A stretch of 64,000 nucleotides of DNA from Anniella stebbinsi (taxonomy: Eukaryota > Chordata > Lepidosauria > Squamata > Anniellidae). Position 1 is the stretch's first letter. Every line of letters starts with the position of its first letter. The stretch is taken from the NCBI GenBank assembly GCA_029215795.1, contig JARDYH010000004.1, positions 199,130,017 to 199,194,016 of the forward strand, given 5' to 3'. Under the pieces are notes generated by a model. It had not been told where the DNA came from, made no database searches, and worked only from the letters and a program-made list of their open reading frames with translations. This document shows positions 1 through 10,151 of the stretch, piece by piece. Both the position numbers and the translations under genes were made by a program.

Positions 1-114
1 GACACTGTTTACCCATTGGAAGTTCAAATCCAATTATAGTCTGCATTCTGATATACACTTATGCAGGAGTAAGTCTAAGTGCCTAAAACCATATTCCAGA
101 GTGCTAGAGTTACT

Positions 115-540
115 AGGGATGGGTGAACGTGTGATGTTCGAGATCTCCAGGATTTCCTGAACATTGTCTTGTTTTCTCATCTCTCATCTCTCATGCCCAA
201 TTCCCTTTTCCATTTGTGCTAACTGCTCACTCTGCATGAACAGGAAACTTGCACAAAGCAAGCACCAATCAAATGGGAGGTTTGTGCAAGTTTCCCCAAA
301 TTTCTGAAATCGTGCAACTTTTCCCCAGAGGCTAAAGTGGGGCTGATTCAGTTTATGGAGGAAATTTGTGTAAATTATTACATGTGCAAATCTCATTGGG
401 AATCAGGAATGAAATGAAGATGAGCATGTATTTGACAATTTTGTAATGTGCTCTGCTTGCACTCACAGGCAGAGCTTTAAACAGGGCATGCTCACATGTT
501 TTGTAAGCAAACGTGAAATTCTCATACATCCCTGCCTGAA
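115..540. repeat. Unclassified interspersed repeat, copy 1
   Basis: This stretch shares word order with 45175-45415: a tract on drug-like short words such as TTTGTGCAAGTTTCC / GATTTGCACACATCTC, then CTGATTCAGTTTATGGAGGAAATTTG against the opposite-strand equivalent, then a closing block with ACAGGCATGCTCACATGTTTTG and CTCATACATC. It begins with TAGGGATGGG and ends near ACATCCCTG, so it may be a degenerate hAT-type element. No TSD was found. Class unknown. Confidence 0.4.
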
Positions 541-1492
541 ACACTGAATTCCAACAGAGGACCCTCCCTCCATTTCTTAGCTTCCCTCAGATGGAGGCAG
601 AGGAAAAATAATGTTTGTATATATAAGCAGACCATACTGGAGGCATCTGACTTTAAAACAGTGGAAAAATTGTAATAGCAAAATAGAATTCTGCATAAGA
701 TTCTCAAGGTGGATGTATCTGGGGGCAGCAGAGTAGTGTGGCAGGGTTGATGAAGGGGGGTGGACCAAGGAGGAGAGGATGGACAGGGTTGTGATGTGGA
801 CCATATCTAACCCATCGGCTGCCTGCAGCTCCCAGCCCTGGTCTAAGTGAATTCAGCGGGACTAACTTCTGGGTAGACATATATAGGACTGAATTATAAG
901 GGGAATCATTTTGAACAGAAATGCTCAGTGCCCTGGAAAAAATACTGTGGGTTACTGCTGCTACTGATGCAAAAAAAAAAAAAAAAAAGCCATTTTAGTA
1001 GAAAATAGAGGCAACCTCTAGCGAATAGTGTGTGATATACAAGGGGAGAAGTGTTTGGTTGATTCAAAGAATGATGTACGGTTATAAAACACCCTCTACA
1101 ATATTAAATCATAATGTTTGCCATTTTTACCATTGGTAATAAAAAAGTTCTCATTAGCTCACCACAAAAAGGCATGGGACTCCAGCATGTTCAGTTTTTC
1201 CTAATGTTTGTCCTTCGTGCCTTATAAATCACTGCCTGTTCCTAATATAACTAATGATAATATAACATAGGAACTGATTAAACAGAAGCCTTTGGCTTAT
1301 GAAGGTAAAGACACTTTAATTATTTGGGGGACTTTTTTGAGCTCTGCTGTACTTGGGAAAATGAACTTGTGTGCCTTACATCTTTCTCACTTAATTCAAA
1401 ATGAGTTCAGCTGTCATTAAAGATTTAAAAGTTCTTTCCCCCCCCCCCCATCTCCACTCCTATGGAAAACTAGATGAATGGGAAGTACTACA
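541..1492. other. No gene or recognisable element
   Basis: No convincing coding signal. It holds an A18 run at 971-988 and a C12 run at 1438-1449. The rest looks single-copy within the window. Confidence 0.5.
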
Positions 1493-1731
1493 TAGGCTGA
1501 CCATATGAAAAGGAGGACAGGGCTCCTGTAACTTTAACAGATGTAGAGAAAAGGGAATTTCAGCCAGTGTCATTTGTATGCAATTAGTTCCTGGTGAAAA
1601 ATTCCCTCTTCATCACAACAGTTAAAGGTGCATGCACTATACTAGAGTGACAATATACAAAAGAAGGTAGGGCCCCTGCAACTTTAACTGTTGTGATGAA
1701 GAGGGAATTTCACCAGGACCTAATTGCATAC
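1493..1731. mobile_element. Family A dimeric MITE, 3' truncated
   Basis: Starts TAGGCTGACCATATG and contains the AGGACAGGGCTCCTG block, then the same half-unit in inverted orientation after the junction CATGCACTATACTAGAGTGAC. It matches the copies at 9708, 21442 and 58878. It stops at GCATACAAA instead of running on to the expected right terminal repeat, so the right end is lost. Non-coding. Confidence 0.8.
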
Positions 1732-1916
1732 AAATTCATCACACATGTGAACCAAAGTGGTATGTCTAATGTGGAGAAATTTCAGAAACATAGCTTCAAG
1801 AGTGTAGTGGCAAGGTATTTTTGAAACAATGAGGAAAGAAATGCCTATAACTTTTTTTATTTTAAAAGTTAGAAGTTTGAAAGTTGCAATAAATGCAGTG
1901 TCTGCAGGGATGAAAC
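1732..1916. repeat. Remnant related to the 22934 element core
   Basis: The words AAGAAATGCCTATAACTT and ATTTTAAAAGTTAGA recur in the palindromic core of the element at 22934-23597. The sequence is interrupted by the small hAT insertion at 1917 and resumes at about 2080. Only part is recognisable. Confidence 0.4.
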
Positions 1917-2071
1917 TAGGGATGTGCAATGACCCCCCGGATCGGATCAGATAGTGGACCTCGGCGGATCGGATCAGAGGGTTGGTCAGATCGGATCGGA
2001 TCGGATTTTTCCGATTTTGGGGCAGATCGGATTCGGATCGTGGATCGGATCCGATCCGATGCACACCCCTA
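1917..2071. mobile_element. Short hAT MITE (155 bp) with perfect TSD
   Basis: Begins TAGGGATGTGCA and ends TGCACACCCCTA, giving inverted ends. It is flanked by an exact 8-bp duplication GATGAAAC at 1909-1916 and 2072-2079, as expected for the hAT superfamily. The interior is almost only GATCGGATC-type repeats, so it looks like an extreme internal-deletion derivative of the 0.9-1.2 kb copies at 5281, 12334 and 45677. Confidence 0.9.
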
Positions 2072-2690
2072 GATGAAACCCCTGGGGTTTTGGTAAAGTA
2101 AACAATGTGGACTGTGTGTCCATTTTAGGTAATTCTTTTGTATAGTCTGAATGTGCAAGACAATCTTTTAAATTTTTGGTTCTTTTGTAAGCCACCATCG
2201 GTCTCTTGTCCAGTCCTGGTAAGTCTTGTAATAAGTACCATCTCCTAATAATAAAAAACAACTCTCGGGCAGTAGCCGTGCAATATCCAGGTTAGTTTGA
2301 GGCTTTTAAGAGCAAGTATTGGCTTATGCATTGTTTTTGTGAAGTAATGTAGAATAATGAATTTAGAAAGGATTAAAAATGGATAACAACTGCAATGAAG
2401 GGCACCTTAAGAATAAGCAAGAACATTGTGTTTTTTTAGACCAAGGATGTTATGTATGTAGAAAGTGAGGGCTTTTGATAAAATGGGGCACAATGCTGAA
2501 TACGTGCTGGTTTGTAAGGAGATTATATAATAATTTTATAATTTTATAATGTGATTCCTAATATGTGCTGGGTTTTCGAGGAGAATTTGTGATGTGGAGG
2601 GGACTGAGAGTGCTATGTGTAGTAAACAAAATTTGATATAAAGGTTTCACGCCAAATTTATAATGTTTTATGTATTTTATTTTAAACTTT
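2072..2690. other. No gene recognised
   Basis: AT-rich DNA with no supported coding region or repeat assignment. The first few bases continue the remnant seen before 1917. Confidence 0.45.
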
Positions 2691-2697
2691 ACATATT

Positions 2698-2775
2698 CTG
2701 CTCCTGACAAAGGATTGTTTTCCGAAACGTCGAGCATGTGGATATTTGACTATTAACATCAATAAACAGAGTTCA
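2698..2775 (+). repeat. Possible Penelope-like/hammerhead-type 3' tail
   Basis: Contains CTGACAAAGGA, then TTTTCCGAAACGTCGAG, then an AATAAA-type tail. The order CTGA-short stem-GAAAC is that of a hammerhead ribozyme core, and hammerhead motifs are known in Penelope-like retroelements. The core CUGANGA is imperfect here (CTGACAA) and the stem is only about 3 bp. This may be a decayed copy or a different repeat with a similar look. Confidence 0.3.
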
Positions 2776-2780
2776 AGAAT

Positions 2781-3555
2781 TTACATAACACCAGAGTTTA
2801 TCTCTTTTACACCCACGCTGTATGGTGTTTTTTCCTTTTTGTCTTCGCAGCCCAGTACTACATCATCTGATCCTATTGTTTCAAACAAATGTTTCCTTGA
2901 TATGCATCCTCAATATAGATCATGGCATTATGTATTTTCATTATCCCTGTGGCCAGACTGTCATTCTATGATGCCTATGTGTTTTTGACCTTTTCTTCAC
3001 AAAGATGCATCTCTTTGTTGTTTCTTATAGTAACAAAGTAGAAGATAAGAACATATTAAACAAAGCAAAAGAGACTTAGTAGACTAATTTTCATAATTAC
3101 ATTGACAGTACAGAGTTCTTCAGTATCAAATATGGTTACTATCCTGAAACTACATCATAAGCCGGCCCAGGAATTCACTGTAGCTAAAGAAGATAGATCA
3201 TCACTAAGGGTGGTACCAAAATCCATAATTTGTATTATGGAAGCCTTCCTTGTATGGGAAAGCCTTGTGATCCAAATACTCTCTTGTAGCTTGGGTTAAA
3301 ATCTGATCTGAATAAGAATTTTAACCCCTGCCTCTCACATACCTCTGACCCCTAAAATGGCATTTGTTGGTAACACTGGGAAAACAACCTTTCCTAAGGC
3401 CTCTTGTGCCTGGTATGCTGCCATAACAGCACACCAGGCATCAGAGAACGAAAGGAAGAGGAAGACATTCTCCATTCTTTTCCTTTGTTATTGTACCATG
3501 GCAATATAATTCTTTTCTCTCTCCCATTGTGGGTGGTCTGATTGGGTCTGCCAAA
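2781..3555. other. No gene recognised
   Basis: Short reading frames of 65-80 codons only, with no family resemblance. No repeat copy was matched elsewhere in the window. Confidence 0.45.
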
Positions 3556-3799
3556 GGCAGGATCTACACTGCTGCTTTATAGTGGTATTGAAGTGCACTG
3601 ACAATTGTTGGGGCCCATGACAAATCTACACCAAGCAGGATATAACACTATGAAAGTGGTATATGGCATGTGTCAATGGGCCCCAACAGTTGTCAGTGCA
3701 CTTCAATACCACTATAAAGCAGTAACATAGATCCTGTCTCTATATACCACATTCATACCACTTTCAAAGTGCTATATCCTTCTTGGTGTAGATTTGGCC
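3556..3799. mobile_element. Family B MITE with a second family B copy nested inside
   Basis: The outer copy starts GGCAGGATCTACAC and ends GGTGTAGATTTGGCC. In its middle, after GGGCCCATGACA, lies an opposite-orientation copy running from AATCTACACCAAGCAGG to CATAGATCCTG. Both carry the diagnostic TTGGGGCCCA / TGGGCCCCAA block and the CACTATAAAGCAGT block. Non-coding palindromic DNA transposon. Confidence 0.75.
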
Positions 3800-4092
3800 A
3801 TAGTTATGGTTGGGAAGACTATTTTGTGCATTTTCCCCATGGGGTAAAAGTCCGTTTTGAGAGCATAGCTAATCTCCCCCTTGTCCAAATTTCGCACATG
3901 AATATCTAGGGTAATTTGTTGCAGATTAGCTAGTTTTGGTGCATAACACAGTTTTGACTTGACATGCAGGTCCAAACACTCAGGCTCTTGACTGATAGGT
4001 TCCACAACCCTGTGGTTCAACAGTTTTATGTGCATCCCAATGGGCTCCTGCCCTTCATCACTTGCCACACATATACTGGTCCCTTTGCCCAA
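3772..4092 (-). other. Unrecognised open frame of 106 codons
   Basis: An open minus-strand frame with protein-like composition. Its 3' end overlaps the family B MITE. I recognise no domain. There is no signal peptide, no clear promoter and no obvious splice context. It could be a decayed transposon or retroviral coding fragment, or chance. It is listed because it lies in otherwise unexplained DNA, not because coding is shown. Confidence 0.15.
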
Positions 4093-4194
4093 AGTGTATT
4101 GTGATTTAAAAGGGGTCTGGTGTTATGGTTGAAAAAAAATATTTCTCAAGTTGTGTGTGTTCATTTCAACAATAACTCACAAACCACCATAGGT

Positions 4195-4330
4195 TTTGCC
4201 ACTGATAATACTAGAACCTGGGATCATCCCGTGAAGCTGAATGGTGGGAGATTCAGGACAGATAAAAGGAAGTACTTCTTCATACATTGATCTGGAGTTT
4301 TGGAATTAAAGTAAAAGGTGGCATTATGCA
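4195..4330 (-). repeat. CR1 3' UTR fragment
   Basis: The words CTAGAACCTGGGATCATCCC, GTGAAGCTGAATGGTGGGAG and AAAAGGAAGTACTTCTTCA are typical of sauropsid CR1 3' UTR. This is an internal piece lacking both ends. Orientation is inferred from the related pieces at 7570, 13540 and 15430, where the LINE 3' terminus is on the left. Confidence 0.6.
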
Positions 4331-4365
4331 CATCTCAAGAAAGGATATTCCAGGCATATATGACA

Positions 4366-4535
4366 GCCAGTATGGTGTAGTGGTTAACGTTTGACTGGGA
4401 CTGAGGAGATCCAAGTTCTTGTCCAACTCAGCCAAGATGCTCACTGGGTGACTTTGGGCTAGTCACTGACACTCAGCCTAACCTACCTCACAAGGTTTTT
4501 GTGAGGATAAAATGGAGAGGAGGAAGGCCATGTGA
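4366..4535 (+). repeat. tRNA-derived SINE
   Basis: The A-box-like TGGTGTAGTGG lies at 4373-4383 and a weakened B box near 4413-4424. These are followed by CTCACTGGGTGACTTTGGGC, the CTCAGCCTAACCTACCTCAC block and GTGAGGATAAAATGGAGAGGAGG. The same SINE occurs at 57405-57640 (+) and 32105-32335 (-). It is transcribed by RNA polymerase III when active; this copy is degenerate. Confidence 0.75.
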
Positions 4536-5166
4536 GCCACAAATTCATTGCTTATGTTTATGGTCATTTATCTGTATAAATTTAGCAACAACCTTTTATA
4601 ACACAATTGCAATGGGCAGTAGTAACAAATGGATTTGCACGGTGTGGCTCACACAGAATTTGAATGCAGCTATATTGGTACAAACCACTGTGAAATACTG
4701 TCAGAACTAAGTATACCTTTAGGATTTGGGGTACCAGTCTCATTTAAATATTCCACAATATCTGGTCTATTTTTCCGAGTTCTGAATCAAAGATAGTTCA
4801 ATGTGCATTTCCCCACAGTTTCGCATAGTACAGTCAACTATTCTTTTGGTACCATCTTTAAAGTAAATTGTGTGTTAACCTAATAAATGCTGAACTAATT
4901 AGCTGGGTCATGAGACAAATGGAAATTGCTGTTGAATGCTTTCACAATGGTTGTTTGAGCAGATCTGCACACATCCATTAAGATATGTGAGTGAACTTTG
5001 CTATACGATTTGGCACTTGCCTAAAAGAAATTACAGCATAAGATGTTAAGGGAGCAGAACATGTCTAGGAGCAAGTCATCCAATGTTATGATGTGCCACT
5101 AAAACAAATTATGTGGATTATTTCCATCTCGCATACAGCTTGGAATTCCAAAGCAGCACATTGGTT
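4536..5166. other. No gene recognised
   Basis: AT-rich, apparently single-copy DNA. Nothing is supported. Confidence 0.45.

Positions 5167-5167
<1 letters not shown>

Positions 5168-5201
<34 letters not shown>
5168..5201. repeat. (TG)n microsatellite
   Basis: About 17 uninterrupted TG units. Confidence 0.98.
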
Positions 5202-5205
<4 letters not shown>

Positions 5206-5280
5206 CCCACTTGAAAGCCTCACTGGTTGATATAGTTTGAATCACCTAAGAAAATCCCTTTGGTGAAAAATACTTATTAA

Positions 5281-6456
5281 TAGGGATGTGCACTGGATCG
5301 GGTCCGATGCACGATCCGAATCCGATCCAGGGGGAAATCGGATAAATTATCTGATTTCCGATCTCACTGCTGGATCGGCCGATCCAATCCGATCCGATGC
5401 AAAAAGGTTCCAATCCAGATTGGCGGATCGGCGGGCGCCCGCTGGCACCCACCACCACTTCCATTGGCAGGCGTCAGCAGGTGCCCACCGATGGAAGTGG
5501 ATAGTGGGGGGGCGCCCGCTGATGGAAGCAGACAACGGGGGCAGGGGGAGGCGGATGGGAGCAGACAGCCAGGAAACGTAAGCAGGGGGCAGGGGGGAGG
5601 GGGCACGCAGGGGGCGCGTGGCGCACTTACCTTCCATGGCAGTCCGCTCCCATCCACCGCTGGGTGCTACTGCGAGAGGGCTTCACGGCCCGCTCCTGGG
5701 TAGCGTGCCAGGTGATGACATCACCTGGCACGCTACTCAGGAGTAGGCCGCGAAGCCCGCTCGCAGTAGCACCCAGCGGCGGATGGGAGTGGACGGCCAG
5801 GAAAGGTAAGCAGGGAGCAGGGGGAGGGGGGAAGGGGGAGGGGGCCCCACGTACGCTGCTTACCTTTCCTGGCTGTCCATTCCCATCCGCCGCTGGCATC
5901 TACTGCGAGCAGGCTTCGCGGCCTGCCCGTAGGTAGCGTGTCAGGTGATCATCACGATCACCTGACACGCTACCTATGGGCAGGCCGCGAAGCCCGCTCA
6001 CAGTAGTGGCCAGCAGTGGACGGGAGCAGACGACCAGGAAAGGTAAGCAGGGAGCAGGGGGAGGGAGCTTACCCCCCCGGGGCCATTCGCTTCCATCCGC
6101 TGGCACCCGCGGGTGCCAGCAGATGGAAGCGAACGGACCCGGGGGGGGTAAGGAGCGCGGGGGAGGGGGCTTACCTGCCGAGGCCATCCACAGCCACCCA
6201 CCGCCATTTTTTCCTCATAGACTTGCATTGGGGGAAAGCTTTCTTTCCCTCAATGCAAGTCTATGGGAAAAACAAAATGGCAGCCAATCCAAAAATTGGA
6301 AGTTCTGATTTTTGGATCAGGATCGGACCCGGTCCAGTCCGGGGTGGCTCCGATTTTGTCCGATCCGATCCGGGACAAAATTGGAGGTCCCGATCCAGGT
6401 CCCGATCTGACCCGGGGGGGTCCCGATCCGATCCGGGGGGTCCATGCACACCCCTA
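5281..6456. mobile_element. hAT MITE E1, CpG-rich, multi-hairpin, perfect TSD
   Basis: Starts TAGGGATGTGCACTGGATCG and ends TGCACACCCCTA, flanked by the exact 8-bp TSD CTTATTAA (5273-5280, 6457-6464). The ends are GATCGGATC-rich. The middle is a row of long palindromes: about 5627-5810 around TGATGACATCA, 5865-6045 around GATCATCACGATC, 6080-6150, and a hairpin at 6210-6263 built on CATAGACTTGCATTG. Each hairpin is bordered by AGGTAAG or its complement, giving GTAAG at 5578, 5806, 6043 and 6148 and CTTAC at 5626, 5859, 6068 and 6170. The open frames of up to 159 codons here are by-products of high GC and are not proteins. No transposase is present. Confidence 0.93.
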
Positions 6457-6464
6457 CTTATTAA

Positions 6465-7330
6465 AGCAAAGAAGTCACCCAGAGAAATGACCTGAGTTGT
6501 TTGTGATTTAGCCTGGTTGAATAAATTGTTCAGTAAAGTGGCTAATCCGGTCCTATATACTCTTTTGTAATATGCTGGTGTCATATGATCAAGCCTTTGT
6601 TCTGTATATCACTCATAGCCATCTTTGCTGTTAAAATCATTGTGTCAGAAATCTCAGAGGGAGAGGAAGGTAACAGTCCATGCTGGAGGAACCTGTGATC
6701 TTTTACTGGGCAGGGAGCCTTCAAATGCTGAATCCCCTTAGGGATAGGCATAAGGAATATGCTCACTCAAAGCACAGTTAAGGACCACTGTGACAGCAGC
6801 AGCCTATAGACCACTTTTCTTCTATAATGGCATTGTAAGCTATTATCATCAAGCTGGATTTCAGACCAGATAATTTACTGAAGGGATAGCTGTCCAGGAA
6901 CGGGTGAGAAATTTGCTCCCTTGATAGTTTTTTTTAAATTGATTTATCCAATTCTGCCACAGCTTTCTGCAATTTTGTGAGCTTTCTGATGCATCTTATC
7001 CTGGGAATATGTATACACAAAATGTGCATACTAAAATGTGTATATTGGGGGAAACTGTACACAAAATGTGCATAGTTGAGAAAATTCCACCAAAAGTAGC
7101 ATTGCCCATTTTCAGCAATGTAAAGCACTAGTTAAAAATGTGTTAAGTACATTTAAATATGTGCACAATGCATATGTTAACATGTTCATTAGAAAAAAAT
7201 GAACACACAAAAGTACAGATCATATACATGTATGAATGATAGCATGTGTGGAAATGGGACAGAACAAGCTTGACCTCAAAAAACTAACTATGCTGATGAG
7301 ACCGGGATTGACAGATCCATTCATCCCTGC
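6465..7330. other. No gene recognised
   Basis: Mostly single-copy AT-rich DNA. At 6980-7140 are repeated words on ACACAAAATGTGCATA that resemble the unclassified repeats at 23600-23800 and 34290-34655. Confidence 0.4.
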
Positions 7331-7334
7331 ATGT

Positions 7335-7400
7335 CCTCCAAATCTTTTGGACTAAAACTCCCATATGCCCCAGTCAGAAGGGCTAATGGTCAAGAATTGT
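7335..7400. repeat. Fragment with the GGACTACAACTCCCAT motif
   Basis: The TTGGACTAAAACTCCCATATGCCCCAG-like words match a common reptile repeat, also seen inside the long inverted repeats at 33755-34140 and 54631-56522. Short and degenerate. Confidence 0.4.
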
Positions 7401-7564
7401 AATCTTAAATAGGCTGCCTATGTCTGAATGGACTTCCTGATAATGTACATGGCATTTACATTTTTCCTGAATGTTCAAACACTTCTCATACATCTCTGTA
7501 ATAATAATCACAGCCCTATGTGATAGGCCAGTATTATTATTCCTAATATTACAGATTTAAGGGC

Positions 7565-7745
7565 TGTGAGAACATAAAATAGGAACATAAGAAGAGCTCT
7601 GCTGGGTCAGACCAAACATGCTTCTAGTCCTACATCCAGTTTCCCCAGAGTAGCTGACCAGATGCCCACAAGTAGTCTATGAAGGCAACAGCACTTTCCT
7701 GTTGAGGGATTGTGGCTTCACTGAGCTCATGGTTGAGTGAGATTT
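7565..7745 (-). repeat. CR1 3' UTR fragment
   Basis: Starts at GAACATAAGAAGAGCTCTGC and continues into TGGGTCAGACC, which is the LINE 3' end read in reverse, then decays. Related to 13540 and 15430. Confidence 0.65.
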
Positions 7746-8880
7746 GAAATGGGGACTTTCTGGCTCAAAAAACTAATGTTTCTTGCAAGAAGCTCCTAAA
7801 TCAATTGCATGCTATATAGTTTAGTTAACAAGATTCTGACATTGAATTTCTTTTCACAGGAAGGTAAAAATGAAGGCCTATTTCAGTCCTTTTCCTTACC
7901 TTCCATGGAGGAAAGTTAGCAAACAATAACAATAAGACCCCAACACCACACCTGATGATTGCCATGTATGATTGTCACAGTGTTTATACAGTTCTTTTCC
8001 ATTTCATTTTTAAAATAAATAAATAAATCGCATTTCCAAGACCACCAGCCAGCCTGCCAGCTTGCCAGCTAGCCAGCCAGCCGAAATCTAAACCATGGTC
8101 TCCTTGACCCTATTTATTTAACAGACTCTTTTCTTATGAGAAGCAAAGATTTGGAGCAAAGAAATCATAGGAAAGATTCATCTTTCCTCCATTGCCTTCA
8201 CTTCTAAATGGTATCTCTTCTGAAGCACCATTTTCAGATTTTTAAAAAAGGGAGGTTATTGGGCTACCATCCATTACATTCATTTGTGTGTAATGTGTAG
8301 TTTGGCTCTCAGGCAACACAGAGACAAGAAAAGATTTGACTCTAAAATCTTCCATGGCATCTTCAATGCTCTATTGTTTAAAACATTCTGGCTCTCCTTG
8401 TAAAATGTCGTATGCAATCCAACAGACTACCTTTATTTTTATACCACCTCATGGCTCAGCTGTTTGGGACTATCTTACTGAGTCATAAACAGACAGTCCC
8501 CTGGTGAAGTAGCCAGAAGTATAAAACAGCAAATGAGATCAGGCTGGATGTCCTTATCCCATCGAAAGATTTATCTGAGGAGGAAGAGTTAGAAGCTTCA
8601 ACAGAGGATGATGCTCATGCCACAGGAGGGATCTGTGTCCTGGGGGGTGGGGAACTGAGGTCCAAGCCCTTCAGGAAGAGGGGGCCTGCAGCAGAAGAGG
8701 TGGCTGCAGCAGGTCTACTTGGGAGCAGAGAAGCTCTTCAGAAGTAGAGGGTGCTCCTCATGAGAAGAACTCTCTACAATCAAAGTGAATGACTACATCT
8801 GGGATGTGGATTGGGCCCTGGCGGCTCCAGGATAAGAAACTCGGTAGAAGCTTACAAGGAAGGAACAAATGAAAACAATG
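7746..8880. other. No gene recognised
   Basis: Contains a short (AAAT)n at about 8010-8027 and a CAGC-rich patch (CCAGCCAGCCTGCCAG) at 8040-8085. No supported coding region. Confidence 0.45.
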
Positions 8881-9018
8881 GCCAGATGTACACCAAGCGT
8901 GATATAACACTTTGAAAGTGGTTTGAATATGGTATATGGAATGTGTCATGGGCCCCACAGTTGTCAATACTGTTATAAGCTGTTATAAAGCAGTAATGTA
9001 GATCCTGCCAACATCTGC
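8881..9018. mobile_element. Family B MITE
   Basis: Runs from GGCCAGATGTACACCAAGCG through CACTTTGAAAGTGG, GGGCCCCACAGTTGTCAAT and ATAAAGCAGTAATGTAGATC to CCTGCC. Single copy; no clear TSD. Confidence 0.75.
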
Positions 9019-9699
9019 ATTTGACCGTAGCTTCAGCTGCTAACCTACCTTTGGCTTGGACCCCTCTCTATAAGTCACCTTGGTCTAGATTTGACTATTG
9101 TATTTGCATGCTGCCTTTTATCTGTACTGCCTGGCTTGTTATTTATTTTTCTGGATCTGACTCAGACTGTTTGTGGTCTCTGGTTCAGTTTGATCCCCTC
9201 TAGTACATTCAGCCACTGATTTGCCAGCCTCCAGCCCTGCCTGAGCACTGGAGGATGAGAGTTAAGACACCAGGCATTTAACAAAATGAAAACACTACTG
9301 TTACTAAACAGTGATCAGGCTAGGTGTTTTTTATACAAATCAAAACCAGGCTAAAAAGAAACTTCTACATCTCCACCTTGCTGCTAGGAAATTACCCCCT
9401 CTCTCAAATCCTGTTTGCTCTCAAGGCTCTCTGATGTAGCCAAAGCTGTTCACTAGGTCTGAGCAGGGCCATGCAGAGGGGGAGGGCAGTAGGGCCAGTT
9501 GGCCTGGGGACCACAATTTTGAGGGGGCACTCCAACGAGGAGGTCCCCTCAGCTTACAAGGAGCCCACCTCGCGGAAACAGCGCAGAAGCCATCCATCAT
9601 GAATACCACTTTCAGACTACAAGCTCCAGAGGGCCATGCTGCATATGGGGTTGGGATATATGTGCCTTGAGGTGTTGTAGAATAGGTTTAATATGAAGG
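9019..9699. other. No gene recognised
   Basis: Short frames only. The 9421-9640 segment is moderately GC-rich but I see no homology. Confidence 0.4.
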
Positions 9700-9707
9700 T
9701 GTTATGT

Positions 9708-9947
9708 TAGGCTGACCAGATAAAATCCAGGTCAGGGCTCATATAACTTTAACAGTTGTAGAGAAAAGGGAATTTCAGCCAGTGTCATTTGTATGCAATT
9801 AGTTCCTGGTGAAATTCCCTCTTCATCACGACAGTTAAAGGTGCAGGCACTATACTAGAGTGACCAGATACAAAAGAAGGCAGGGCCCCTGCAACTTTAA
9901 CAGTTGCGATGAAGAGGGAATTTCACCAGGAACTAACTGCATACAAA

Positions 9948-9993
<46 letters not shown>

Positions 9994-10151
9994 TATAACC
10001 CGCCTCTCCCTACGGATCGACACGGGGAACACAATACACATACAAGCATGACAAAGTTAAAAAATTAAAACAAGAGAACTGGCTGAAATTCCCTTTTCTC
10101 TACAACTGTAAGTTACATGAGCCCTGACCTGGATTTTATCTGGTCAGCCTA
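9708..10151. mobile_element. Family A dimeric MITE, complete, with L2 tail inserted
   Basis: Starts TAGGCTGACCAGAT and ends ATCTGGTCAGCCTA. It is flanked by an exact 8-bp TSD TGTTATGT at 9700-9707 and 10152-10159, which fits hAT. It consists of a truncated half-unit joined at GCAGGCACTATACTAGAG to a full inverted unit. The second unit is split by the short L2 tail at 9949-10080. Confidence 0.92.
9949..10080 (-). mobile_element. Short CR1/L2-group LINE 3' tail in a MITE
   Basis: An (ATT)n run at about 9949-9992 is followed by ATAACCCGCCTCTCCCTACG, then ACAATACACATACAAGCATG and ACAAAGTTAA. This matches the 3' UTR of the LINE at 62508-64000 in the same orientation. About 130 bp in total, so it is an extremely 5'-truncated insertion. 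Confidence 0.88.

Noticed and set aside
5281..6456. CpG island and open frames of up to 159 codons suggesting a promoter or gene
   Set aside because: The stretch is bounded by hAT ends and an exact 8-bp TSD, and the frames overlap on all strands as expected for GC-rich palindromes.
9860..10051. Frame coding poly-leucine or poly-asparagine
   Set aside because: Translation of the (ATT)n tail of the inserted L2 fragment.
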